From: an uncultured Sphingomonas sp.
GTDB taxonomy: Bacteria > Pseudomonadota > Alphaproteobacteria > Sphingomonadales > Sphingomonadaceae
Length of the DNA: 15,346 bases
Assembly (NCBI GenBank): GCA_934555855.1
Contig: CAKTFL010000007.1
Span: 1 to 15,346 of the forward strand
Reading direction: 5' to 3'
Part shown: positions 1 to 6,658 of the stretch, in pieces
Layout of the letters: each line of letters starts with the position of its first letter
Position numbering within the stretch: the first letter of the stretch is position 1
Position numbers and translations under genes: made by a program
The notes under the pieces: model-generated
Told to the model about the DNA's origin: nothing
What the model saw: the letters and a program-made list of their open reading frames with translations, nothing else
Database searches by the model: none

Positions 1-220
1 GCGCGACGCGGGGATGGTCGCGGAAGCGGCGGCCGATCGCGAACCAGATCTGGTCGGCCGCGAACGAGCCCGCGACCGTCGCCGCCATCACCCCGCCGAG
101 CGGCACCAGCCCGTGATGCGCGAGCAGCCCGCCCGCGACCACCACAGCCTCTCCCTCCAGCCCCGCTCCGACGAACAGGGCCGGCAGGCCGAAACGGGCG
201 ACCAGTGCCTCGATCGCCAC
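1..220 (-). CDS. DedA family membrane protein, N-terminal part (cut by window edge)
   Basis: About 73 codons are visible before the gene leaves the window, beginning MAIEALVARFGLPALFVGAG. Seen: a hydrophobic N-terminus, a GLEGEAVVVAGGLLAHHG segment, then a hydrophobic stretch ending in FAADQIWFAIGRRF. The acidic EGE turn followed by G-rich hydrophobic helices is typical of the DedA/SNARE-associated (VTT) family, inner-membrane proteins linked to undecaprenyl-phosphate or phospholipid flipping and membrane homeostasis. The proposed start is GTG at 220. It lies 7 nt after the TGA of the upstream S9 peptidase gene, with a GGAGGG-like Shine-Dalgarno inside the end of that gene, which suggests coupled translation. 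No ATG is available near this point. The C-terminal two thirds are not visible, so the exact subfamily cannot be judged. Confidence 0.72.
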   Translation of the reverse strand, partial: MAIEALVARFGLPALFVGAGLEGEAVVVAGGLLAHHGLVPLGGVMAATVAGSFAADQIWFAIGRRFRDHPRVA

Positions 221-227
221 GGGCCCG

Positions 228-2288
228 TCAGCCCTCCACGCCGAGCTGCCACAAGGTGAAGGCATGTTCCTCCGCCGCCTCGCGCAGACTGTCGAACCGG
301 CCCGACTTGCCGCCATGGCCGGCGCCCATATTGGTCTTGAGCAGCAGCAGATTGTCGTCGGTGCGGGTGGCGCGCAGCTTCGCCGCCCACTTGGCCGGTT
401 CCCAATAGGTCACGCGCGGATCGTTGAGCCCGCCCGAGATGAACAGTGGCGGGTACGCCTGCGCCCGAACGTTGAAATACGGGTCGTAGGAGCGGATCAG
501 CTCGAACGCCGCCTTGTCCTCGATCGGGTTGCCCCATTCCGGCCATTCGCCCGGCGTCAGCGGCAGATCGGGGTCGAGCATGGTGTTGAGCACGTCCACG
601 AACGGCACGTCCGCGATTACCGCGCCCCACAGGTCGGGGTCGGAATTGACCACCGCCCCCATCAGCTCGCCGCCCGCCGAGCGGCCCGCGATCGCGATCC
701 TGCCGGCACTGGTCCAGCCGCCGTCCACCAGCGCGTTCGCCACGTCAACAAAGTCGTTGAAGGTGTTGGTGCGCTTTTCCAGCTTGCCGTCGTGGTACCA
801 TTGCTGGCCGAGATCGTCGCCGCCGCGGATATGCGCGATGGCATAGGCGAAGCCGCGGTCGAGCAGGCTCAAGCGCCCGGTCGAGAAGCCCGGCGGGATC
901 GCATGACCGTAGGCGCCATAGGCGTAGAGGAACAGTGGCCGCGAGCCGTCCTTCGGGAAATCAGCCGGATAGACGATCGACACCGGCACCTGCGTTCCGT
1001 CGCGCGCGGCGATCTTCAGCCGCTCGGTCCGGTACTTCGCGCCGTCATAGCCGGACGGGATCTCCTGAACCTTCAGCGTGGTCAGGCCGCCGGTGGCGAC
1101 GTCATAATCGTAGACGGTGCCGGGCGTGACCATCGATTCATAGCCGAGGCGCAGCACGTCCATGTCATATTCGGGATTGTCGCCCAGGCCGGCGGCGTAG
1201 CTCTGCTCCGGGAACACGATCCGTTGCGGCACCTGAGGCGCGTCGTAGCGGTGGATGGCGATGCGATCGAGCCCGTCCTCGCGCCCCTCGACCACGAAGA
1301 AGTCCTGGAAGCAGTCGACGCCCGTCATGTAGAAATGCGGGTCCGGCCCGATCAGCTCGTGCCAGTCGCCGGGATTGTCGATCGAGGCGGTCACCAGCCG
1401 GAATTGCGGGTCGGTATCGTTGGTGTGGATGAACAGCGTGCCGTCATGCTCCTCCACGTCATATTCCCGGCCCTCCAGCCTGGGGGCGACCAGGATCGGC
1501 TCGGCAGTCGGATCGCTGGCGGGGACCAAGCGAATTTCAGAGGTATTGTGGTCGCCGGTGCCGATCACGATCCACTTGCGCGACGAGGTTTCCGCGACCG
1601 CGACGCGAAAACCCTCGTCGGCCTCATGGTAGAGTTCCACATCGTCCGTCACCGGCGTGCCCAGCCGGTGCAGCCGGGCATTGTCGGTGCGCCACTGATC
1701 GTTGGCGAGGCCGTACAGGAACGCGCTGTCGTCCGCCGTCCAGACCAGGTCGGACAACATCCCCTCGATCACCTCGGGCAGGTGCTCGCCGGTATCGAGG
1801 TCCTTGACCCGCACCGTGAAGCGCTCCGCGCCGCTGTCGTCGATCGCATAAGCGAGATAGCGGCCGTTGTTGGAGACGCTGAACGCGCCGAGGCGGAAAT
1901 ATTCCTTGCCCTCGGCCAGCGCCGGCTCGTCCAGCAGCAGCTCGTCCGGGCCGCCGGTCACGGGCTTGCGCCACCATTTGCGATACTGGCCGCCGGTTTC
2001 GTAGCCCGTCCAGTAGAGCCAGTCGCCGTCCTTTTGCGGCACGGAGGACTCGTCCTCCTTCATCCGGCCCTTCATCTCCTCGTACAGGCGATCGACCAGC
2101 GGCTGGTGCGGCGCCATCACCGCGTCAAAATAGGCGTTCTCCGCGTCAAGATAGCCCAGCACCTGTGCGTCGGTAACGGTCGGATATTCCGGGTCCTTCA
2201 GCCAGGCCCAGGGATCGTCGAGGGTGATGCCGTGAGTGGTGAAATCGTGCGGGCGGGTGGGGGCGACGGGCGGGGTGAGTTCGGTCAT
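228..2288 (-). CDS. ptrB: Oligopeptidase B-like S9 family serine peptidase
   Basis: Encodes about 686 residues, the usual length of oligopeptidase B, a cytoplasmic serine peptidase that cuts short peptides after basic residues. The first ~400 residues form the beta-propeller gate (DDPWAWLKD near the N-terminus). The C-terminal alpha/beta-hydrolase domain carries YAYGAYGH, IAHIRGGDDLGQQW, the nucleophile in GRSAGG (Ser ~537), Asp ~623 in GGLNDPRV and His ~658 in GAGHGGKSGRF. The segments around VPFVDVLNTMLD and YWEPAKWAAKLR strongly resemble E. coli PtrB. No signal peptide is seen. The start chosen is ATG 2288 (MTELTPP); in-frame ATGs at 2300 and 2354 are possible, and none has a convincing Shine-Dalgarno. 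The gene lies 85 nt after the GFA gene and 7 nt before the DedA gene, all on the minus strand. Family assignment is firm; specificity for basic residues is inferred from the family. Confidence 0.93.
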   Translation of the reverse strand: MTELTPPVAPTRPHDFTTHGITLDDPWAWLKDPEYPTVTDAQVLGYLDAENAYFDAVMAPHQPLVDRLYEEMKGRMKEDESSVPQKDGDWLYWTGYETGGQYRKWWRKPVTGGPDELLLDEPALAEGKEYFRLGAFSVSNNGRYLAYAIDDSGAERFTVRVKDLDTGEHLPEVIEGMLSDLVWTADDSAFLYGLANDQWRTDNARLHRLGTPVTDDVELYHEADEGFRVAVAETSSRKWIVIGTGDHNTSEIRLVPASDPTAEPILVAPRLEGREYDVEEHDGTLFIHTNDTDPQFRLVTASIDNPGDWHELIGPDPHFYMTGVDCFQDFFVVEGREDGLDRIAIHRYDAPQVPQRIVFPEQSYAAGLGDNPEYDMDVLRLGYESMVTPGTVYDYDVATGGLTTLKVQEIPSGYDGAKYRTERLKIAARDGTQVPVSIVYPADFPKDGSRPLFLYAYGAYGHAIPPGFSTGRLSLLDRGFAYAIAHIRGGDDLGQQWYHDGKLEKRTNTFNDFVDVANALVDGGWTSAGRIAIAGRSAGGELMGAVVNSDPDLWGAVIADVPFVDVLNTMLDPDLPLTPGEWPEWGNPIEDKAAFELIRSYDPYFNVRAQAYPPLFISGGLNDPRVTYWEPAKWAAKLRATRTDDNLLLLKTNMGAGHGGKSGRFDSLREAAEEHAFTLWQLGVEG

Positions 2289-2373
2289 GGCCGAAGACAT
2301 AAGGCCCCGACAGCGCTTGTCGACAGGAAGCGTGGCCGGCGTCGTCACAACCATGGAGGCCGGAGATCACACC

Positions 2374-2790
2374 CTAACCTGCCGGGGGCAGGGGCTGCCG
2401 AGAATATTGCTCGAGCTGGGGATCAAGTCGAGCCCAGCGTGGCGCATCCGCCGTCCAGATCGCCACTTGCGGCCGCAGGTCGTGGCCGGGCTCCAGAAAT
2501 CCCAAGCGAACCGTTCGGAACTGCGGCCGAGCCGATGACTGGGCCATCACCGGCGTCCCACAGGCGCCGCAATAGCTTTGCACAAGCGTGTTTCCGCTCG
2601 CTGCGACATAGCTGTGCGCCGACAATGTTCCCGACAATGCCACATCCTCCGTGCGGAACATGGCATTGTTCGTGGGACCCCCACCCGCAAGCTGCTGGCA
2701 CTGCCGGCACCAGCACTGGCGTACCGTTATCGCCTCGCCGCGGATCTCGGCTGAAACTGCCCCGCACTGACACTGGCCACGATACGTCAT
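2374..2790 (-). CDS. GFA/CENP-V domain zinc-binding protein
   Basis: A 138-residue protein of the GFA (glutathione-dependent formaldehyde-activating enzyme-like) family. Zinc-binding cysteines are visible in the usual order: CQCG (Cys7, Cys9), CWCRQC (Cys26, Cys28, Cys31) and CGACG (Cys74, Cys77). These match the two structural zinc sites of the fold. Members range from enzymes acting on glutathione adducts to proteins of unknown function, so no reaction can be assigned here. The start at ATG 2790 is chosen because AGGAGC lies 7 nt upstream. The longer reading from 2862 adds an unconserved-looking arginine-rich stretch and is probably not used. The gene may be transcribed alone from its own leader, since a 121-nt gap separates it from the PLD gene. 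Confidence 0.88.
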   Translation of the reverse strand: MTYRGQCQCGAVSAEIRGEAITVRQCWCRQCQQLAGGGPTNNAMFRTEDVALSGTLSAHSYVAASGNTLVQSYCGACGTPVMAQSSARPQFRTVRLGFLEPGHDLRPQVAIWTADAPRWARLDPQLEQYSRQPLPPAG

Positions 2791-2797
2791 GTGCCTT

Positions 2798-2803
2798 GCT
2801 CCT
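2798..2803 (-). promoter_or_regulatory. Ribosome binding site of the GFA gene
   Basis: AGGAGC on the minus strand lies 7 nt before ATG 2790. It decides the start of the GFA protein against the longer in-frame reading from 2862. Confidence 0.7.
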
Positions 2804-2823
2804 GGACGTGCGAAGGTCGGCTC

Positions 2824-2841
2824 AGCCAAGCACTCTTGGCT
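2824..2841. repeat. Perfect 7-bp inverted repeat (hairpin or operator) upstream of the GFA gene
   Basis: AGCCAAG, a 4-nt CACT loop, then CTTGGCT form a perfect short palindrome in the intergenic gap. There is no T-run on either side, so it does not look like an intrinsic terminator of the PLD gene. It sits about 34 nt before the GFA start codon, just downstream of a TTGACA box. It could be a repressor site or a 5' leader hairpin. Confidence 0.45.
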
Positions 2842-2872
2842 TCGGCGGTTCGGTTCCAACAAAACCGGCGAT

Positions 2873-2878
2873 TGTCAA
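2873..2878 (-). promoter_or_regulatory. Candidate -35 box for the GFA gene
   Basis: A perfect TTGACA reads on the minus strand from 2878 to 2873, in the gap between the PLD and GFA genes. No good -10 hexamer is found at 16-18 nt spacing, where the sequence is near GAACCGAA. The promoter may be factor-dependent, or the match may be chance. If used, transcription would begin near the palindrome at 2824-2841. Confidence 0.3.
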
Positions 2879-2911
2879 CGCGTCGATGAACGCCGCGGCC
2901 GAACCCGCGTG

Positions 2912-4348
2912 TCAGGGCGTTGGCGGGCGGCGCAGGCGGCGGCGGAACAGGCCGCGGCGGCTCATCGCCTCGAACATCTCGGAGGGGCGTTCGGGGTCGA
3001 GCACTTCATTTTCGGCCAGCCATGCCTCGACCGCCGACAGGTCTTCTATCTCATAGGGACTGAGCGAGCGGCCGGCACCGCGGAGTTCCTCGATCGTGGC
3101 GATCAGCGAGCCGGTGGCGTCGATCCGCTCCGCGACCCGCGCGATCGGAACGCCCAGATGCTCTGCGATCAGGCCGTCGCGGATCGCCCGCACCGCCGCC
3201 TCGTGGCCCGCACCCGGCTCGATCACGACGTCGCACTCCGTGTCGAGCCCGAGCGAGCGGTTGTTCATATTCGCCGAGCCGATGCGAAGCGTCCGCCCGT
3301 CGACGATCATCACCTTGGCATGGACGTAGATCGGCGTGCCGCCGGCCGTGTAGGGGTGATAGATGCGAAAGCGGCCGTGCCGGTCGCGTCGCTTCAGCGC
3401 GGCGACCAGCCGGGCGCGGGCGGTGTCCATCGCGATCGGCTCCAGCCACCCCTGCGCGGTCAGCGGGTTGACGATCACCACCTCCGGCCCGGCCGGCTCG
3501 TCCAGCCTGCGCGCGATCGCCTCCGCGATGCGGCGAGAAGCGAAATACTGGCTTTCGGCATAGATGCTGCGGCGGGCGGCGGCGATCTGGGCGAGGAACA
3601 GCGCCTCGATCTCCCGCACCTCCGGGCAATCGGGCATGTCGGGCCGGGTGCGCGCGATGCCGACCTCCACGTCGCGGAAGTCGGGCTCCAGCCCGTCCGG
3701 CCAGGGCACCGGGCATTCGCCCACCGGCTCCATCCGCCGTCCCCCCGCACGATGCCAGCGATCGCGCGTCAGCTCACCCAGCGCCGCCGCGACCGGGCCG
3801 TCGATGGCGGTGGTGGCGTCGTGCCAGGGTTTGTGCGGCCGGCCGTTCGGCGACACCCGCCGCGGATCGTCGTCGCGATGCTCGCGCGTGTCCCAGCGCT
3901 CCACGGTCATGTCGATGCCGCCGCAAAAGGCGAGGCGATCGTCGATCACCGCGATCTTCTGATGGTGGGAGGCGCCGGTGGGGTGAAAGCCGTCGAGCCG
4001 GGTGTGAATGCGGGGATGCCACATCCAGCGCGCCAGGGTCACGATGTTGGTGCCGCGCGTGAGCGTCTTCAGCGCGCCCATGTCCCAGCGGAGCAGGTAG
4101 ATTTCCAGAGCCGGATTGCGGTTCACCAGCCACAGGATGAACTCGCCCAGCGTCCGGGGCTCGCCCGGTTCCTGGCCGTCATGGGTCAGCGAGATGCGGC
4201 CGTCGAAGTCCCAGCCGATCAGCATGATCCGCCGCCGCGCCCTCAGCATCGCGAGCCGCGCGTTGCGGAAATAGTCCGCCGCATCGACGATCACGCTCAT
4301 GCGCGCGGCTGGCTCGACACGCCAGAATGGGGAGCGATCTGGCGCCAT
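2912..4348 (-). CDS. Phospholipase D-like protein with two HKD motifs
   Basis: Encodes 478 residues of the PLD superfamily, which hydrolyses or transfers phosphodiester bonds in phospholipids (phospholipase D, cardiolipin synthase) or, in some members, nucleic acids. Two catalytic motifs are seen: HHQKIAVIDD (His129, Lys131, Asp136, followed by GGID) and VHAKVMIVDG (His343, Lys345, Asp350, followed by GSANMNNRS). Before the first is RRIMLIGWDFDGRI, a segment common in soluble bacterial PLD proteins. No membrane-spanning helices are evident at the N-terminus, unlike classical ClsA, so this resembles the soluble ClsB/PLD-like type. The start at 4348 is set by a perfect AGGAGG 8 nt upstream. The gene diverges from the aminopeptidase P gene. 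The substrate cannot be told from the sequence. Confidence 0.9.
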   Translation of the reverse strand: MAPDRSPFWRVEPAARMSVIVDAADYFRNARLAMLRARRRIMLIGWDFDGRISLTHDGQEPGEPRTLGEFILWLVNRNPALEIYLLRWDMGALKTLTRGTNIVTLARWMWHPRIHTRLDGFHPTGASHHQKIAVIDDRLAFCGGIDMTVERWDTREHRDDDPRRVSPNGRPHKPWHDATTAIDGPVAAALGELTRDRWHRAGGRRMEPVGECPVPWPDGLEPDFRDVEVGIARTRPDMPDCPEVREIEALFLAQIAAARRSIYAESQYFASRRIAEAIARRLDEPAGPEVVIVNPLTAQGWLEPIAMDTARARLVAALKRRDRHGRFRIYHPYTAGGTPIYVHAKVMIVDGRTLRIGSANMNNRSLGLDTECDVVIEPGAGHEAAVRAIRDGLIAEHLGVPIARVAERIDATGSLIATIEELRGAGRSLSPYEIEDLSAVEAWLAENEVLDPERPSEMFEAMSRRGLFRRRLRRPPTP

Positions 4349-4356
4349 CGGGCGAG

Positions 4357-4362
4357 CCTCCT
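4357..4362 (-). promoter_or_regulatory. Strong ribosome binding site of the PLD gene
   Basis: A perfect AGGAGG on the minus strand, 8 nt before ATG 4348, fixes the start of the PLD protein. Confidence 0.75.
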
Positions 4363-4445
4363 AGAGGCAGGCGCGCGCGCGTGCAAATGGGGCAGACCAC
4401 AAGTCCGCCCTGTTTTCCCCGCGCGGCATCTGCCATGCCAACCCT
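4363..4445. other. Divergent intergenic region between the PLD and aminopeptidase P genes
   Basis: These 83 nt must hold promoters for both genes. A run of alternating G and C (about 4371-4384) lies beside the PLD leader. No consensus -35/-10 pair is clear on either strand, and no Shine-Dalgarno precedes the aminopeptidase P start at 4446. Confidence 0.4.
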
Positions 4446-6272
4446 ATGTCGATCCATTCCGCCCGCCATTCCGCCCGCCTTTCCGCCCGCCTTTCCGCGT
4501 TGCGCGACGAGCTTGCCCGCATCCGCCTGGACGGGTTCGTGGTGCCGCTGACCGACGAGCATATGAGCGAATATGTCGGCGCCTATGCGGAGCGGCTCGC
4601 CTGGCTGACCGGGTTCGGCGGCTCGGCCGGCACCGCCGTGGTGCTGGCGGGGGAGGCGGCGATCTTTACCGACGGCCGCTACACGCTCCAGGTCCGCGAG
4701 CAGGTGGCGGGCGACGAGTGGCACTATGTGCCCGTGCCGCAGGAAAGCGTCGCCGGCTGGCTGTCCGACCATGCGCCGGAGGGCGCGCGGATCGGCTATG
4801 ATCCGTGGCTGCACACCCGCGCCTGGGTCGAGGAGGCGCGGGGCGCGCTGGCGGAGCGGGGCGCGACGCTGGTGCCGGTCGCGGCGAACCCGGTGGACGC
4901 GGTCTGGTCCGATCGTCCGGCTCCGTCCGCCGCGCGCCTGTCCGTCCACGCCGACGCGCAGGCCGGCGCCTCCTCCGCCGAGAAGCGCGCCGCCATCGCC
5001 GACTGGCTGGGTGAGCGGCGCGCGGACGCGGTGGTGCTGTCGGCGCTCGATTCGATCGCCTGGGCGCTGAACGTGCGCGGCACGGACGTGGCGCATACGC
5101 CGGTGGGGCTGTCTTACGCGATCGTGTCGGCGGACGGCACCACCGACCTGTTCGTCGCGCCCGACAAGCTGGACGAGGCGGTGCGTCAGCATCTGGGCAA
5201 TGCGGTTCGCCTGCACGACCGGGACGCGTTCGCGCCGGCGCTGGCGGGCCTTGCCGGCAAGCGGGTCGCGGTGGACCCGGAGCGCGCCGTCGCCGCCATC
5301 GCCGACGCGATCGAGGCGGGCGGCGGCACCGTGCTGTCGCTGCGCGATCCGGTCGTGCTGGCCAAGGCGATCAAGAACCGGGTCGAGGTCGCCGGGCACC
5401 GCGCCGCATCCGTTCGCGACGGCGCCGCGCTCACCCGCTTCCTGCGCTGGGTGGAGCGGGAAGGTCCGGGGGGCGGGGAGACCGAGCTCTCCGCGGCCGC
5501 CAGGCTGCTCGCGTTCCGGCAGGAAAGCGGACTGCTCCTCGACACCAGCTTCGCCACCATCTCCGCGACGGGCGCACATGGCGCCAGCCCGCATTACCAC
5601 GTCACCGAGGATTCGAACGCGTCGATCGAGCCGGGCCAGCTCTATCTGGTCGATTCGGGCGGCCAATATGCGGACGGCACCACCGACGTGACCCGCGTGA
5701 TGCCGATCGGAAGCCCTACGCCGGAGATGCGCGACCGCTTCACTCGCGTGCTGAAGGGACATATCGCCATCGCCACCGCCGTGTTCCCCGACGGCACCAC
5801 GGGCGCGCAGATCGACGGCTTCGCCCGGCGGCCGCTATGGGAGGCGGGGCTCGACTACGGCCACGGCACCGGCCACGGCATCGGCAGCTACCTGTCAGTG
5901 CATGAGGGGCCGCAGCGCATCGCCGCGCCCAATTATCCCGGCGGCGCCAGCCTGGAGCCGCTGCGCGCGGGCATGATGCTGTCCAACGAACCCGGTTACT
6001 ACAAGGCGGGGGAATATGGCATCCGCATCGAGAACCTGCTGCTGATCCAGGCGCGGGAGATCGCGGGGGGTGACCCGGACCGTCCCATGCTGGGATTCGA
6101 GACGCTGACTTTCGCCCCGATCGAGCGCGACCTGATCGATCCGGCGCTGTTGACTCCGGGCGAGCTGGCATGGCTCAATGCCTATCACGCCAGGGTCGCC
6201 GAGCTGATCGCCCCGGTGCTTGAGGGGGAGGATGCCGCATGGCTCCAGTCAAAATGCTCGCCCATCGCCTGA
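4446..6272 (+). CDS. Aminopeptidase P family protein (Xaa-Pro aminopeptidase, M24B)
   Basis: Encodes 608 residues, the length of the three-domain aminopeptidase P seen in eukaryotes and many bacteria rather than the ~440-residue E. coli PepP. It removes an N-terminal residue preceding proline, in the cytoplasm. Two creatinase-like N-terminal domains (RYTLQVREQV; a second one from ~residue 175) precede the pita-bread catalytic domain. All five metal ligands are present: Asp403 in YLVDSGGQY, Asp414 in GTTDVTR, His477 in GHGTGHGIG, Glu515 in SNEPGYY and Glu529 in IRIENL. His473 is the additional active-site histidine. No signal peptide is seen. The start at ATG 4446 is the first in frame and lacks a Shine-Dalgarno. 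Residues 4-19 come from a 12-bp tandem repeat, so the true start could be slightly different. The 3' end overlaps a small ORF by 34 nt. Confidence 0.95.
   Translation: MSIHSARHSARLSARLSALRDELARIRLDGFVVPLTDEHMSEYVGAYAERLAWLTGFGGSAGTAVVLAGEAAIFTDGRYTLQVREQVAGDEWHYVPVPQESVAGWLSDHAPEGARIGYDPWLHTRAWVEEARGALAERGATLVPVAANPVDAVWSDRPAPSAARLSVHADAQAGASSAEKRAAIADWLGERRADAVVLSALDSIAWALNVRGTDVAHTPVGLSYAIVSADGTTDLFVAPDKLDEAVRQHLGNAVRLHDRDAFAPALAGLAGKRVAVDPERAVAAIADAIEAGGGTVLSLRDPVVLAKAIKNRVEVAGHRAASVRDGAALTRFLRWVEREGPGGGETELSAAARLLAFRQESGLLLDTSFATISATGAHGASPHYHVTEDSNASIEPGQLYLVDSGGQYADGTTDVTRVMPIGSPTPEMRDRFTRVLKGHIAIATAVFPDGTTGAQIDGFARRPLWEAGLDYGHGTGHGIGSYLSVHEGPQRIAAPNYPGGASLEPLRAGMMLSNEPGYYKAGEYGIRIENLLLIQAREIAGGDPDRPMLGFETLTFAPIERDLIDPALLTPGELAWLNAYHARVAELIAPVLEGEDAAWLQSKCSPIA
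4455..4498. repeat. 12-bp tandem repeat (~3.7 copies) at the start of the aminopeptidase P gene
   Basis: The units are CATTCCGCCCGC twice, CTTTCCGCCCGC, then CTTTCCGC of a fourth copy. In frame they encode HSAR, HSAR, LSAR and LSAL. Because the unit is four codons, gain or loss of a copy would keep the reading frame. Confidence 0.85.
6227..6231 (+). promoter_or_regulatory. Ribosome binding site for the small ORF overlapping the aminopeptidase P 3' end
   Basis: GGAGG within a longer GA-rich run lies 7 nt before ATG 6239, inside the last codons of the aminopeptidase P gene. It is among the better Shine-Dalgarno sequences in the window and is the main support for the small ORF. Confidence 0.5.
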
Positions 6273-6376
6273 CCGTTACGGCCGCGTGTCTGGGCCTGGT
6301 CGCGGGAACGCTGCTCGTCGCTCAGGACGCCGCGTCGGCGGCGGCGGACCTGGGGTCGATGGCGGTCCGCCGCTGA
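6239..6376 (+). CDS. Small hypothetical ORF with export-signal-like product (45 aa)
   Basis: Not recognised. The predicted 45-residue product begins MAPVKMLAHRLTVTAACLGL and continues through a hydrophobic core to AQDAASAAADLGSMAVRR. A basic N-terminus (Lys5, His9, Arg10), hydrophobic residues ~11-28 and an AxA-rich stretch near residues 31-36 look like a signal peptide or a single membrane anchor, with only about ten residues beyond. The start has GGAGG 7 nt upstream and overlaps the aminopeptidase P gene by 34 nt in another frame, a common layout for translationally coupled genes. Third codon positions are mostly G or C, as in neighbouring genes. Against it: it overlaps by 55 nt, tail to tail, the small minus-strand gene ending at 6322, and one of the two could be a chance reading. 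Confidence 0.45.
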   Translation: MAPVKMLAHRLTVTAACLGLVAGTLLVAQDAASAAADLGSMAVRR

Positions 6377-6495
6377 TCCTCCTCGGCCGGCCCGTCATGG
6401 CCGGCGTCGTCCGGCGCGACCGGCGCCTTGCGCCGTCGCAGGTTCGCCCTCAGCGCGGCTCTCAACCGCTCGGCCCGTTCATCCTTCGCTGCCAT
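6322..6495 (-). CDS. Small conserved-type hypothetical protein, charged (57 aa)
   Basis: The 57-residue product starts MAAKDERAERLRAALRANLRRRKAPVAPDD and ends in an acidic, alanine-rich tail. The first ~25 residues would form a strongly basic amphipathic helix (ERAERLRAALRANLRRRK). I recall similar short proteins, a charged start followed by LAxALRxNLRKRKAQAR-like sequence, as common hypothetical proteins in sphingomonads. That is recollection, and the function is unknown. ATG 6495 is the first possible start because a TAG lies four codons upstream in frame. No Shine-Dalgarno precedes it. A -35/-10 pair (TTGTCA, TAGATC, 18-nt spacing) places the transcription start at or next to the ATG, suggesting a leaderless mRNA. 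Its 3' end overlaps the opposite-strand small ORF by 55 nt. Confidence 0.68.
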   Translation of the reverse strand: MAAKDERAERLRAALRANLRRRKAPVAPDDAGHDGPAEEDQRRTAIDPRSAAADAAS

Positions 6496-6501
6496 GCTTT
6501 T

Positions 6502-6531
6502 GATCTAGCGGGTCGCGCAACGCCTTGACAA
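6502..6531 (-). promoter_or_regulatory. Candidate promoter of the small minus-strand gene
   Basis: On the minus strand TTGTCA (6531-6526), an 18-nt spacer and TAGATC (6507-6502) precede ATG 6495. The expected transcription start, about 6-7 nt after the -10, falls at the start codon. The -35 overlaps that of the opposing tRNA promoter. Confidence 0.4.
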
Positions 6532-6553
6532 CCGGGCGCGGTTCGTCTCTAGG
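6525..6553 (+). promoter_or_regulatory. Promoter of the tRNA-Thr gene
   Basis: A perfect TTGACA (6525-6530), a 17-nt spacer and TCTAGG (6548-6553, a weak -10) precede the tRNA. Transcription would start about 20 nt before the mature 5' end, leaving a short leader for RNase P to remove. Confidence 0.55.
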
Positions 6554-6578
6554 CGCGCTTCCCCGCCTGTTGGCGAGT

Positions 6579-6653
<75 letters not shown>

Positions 6654-6658
6654 TTTTT
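6654..6658 (+). terminator. T-run directly after the tRNA (possible terminator)
   Basis: Five T residues directly follow the CCA end. The preceding tRNA T arm and acceptor stem would supply the RNA structure. No separate hairpin is seen, so this is weak support. Confidence 0.3.

Noticed and set aside
264..3056. A 930-codon open frame on the plus strand opposite the S9 peptidase and GFA genes
   Set aside because: It is antisense to two genes with clear catalytic motifs, its product is low-complexity (His/Arg/Ala/Gly-rich) with no recognisable domain, and long antisense frames are expected in high-GC DNA with G/C third positions.
4371..4384. Alternating GC run as a Z-DNA-forming regulatory element
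   Set aside because: It is only about 14 nt long in a very GC-rich genome, so chance occurrence is likely and there is no other support.
2789..4801. A 670-codon plus-strand open frame opposite the PLD gene
   Set aside because: It is antisense to a gene with two intact HKD motifs, and it also reads into the aminopeptidase P gene in the wrong frame.
4179..5762. A 527-codon minus-strand open frame opposite the aminopeptidase P gene
   Set aside because: Antisense shadow of a gene whose five metal ligands are all intact in the plus frame.
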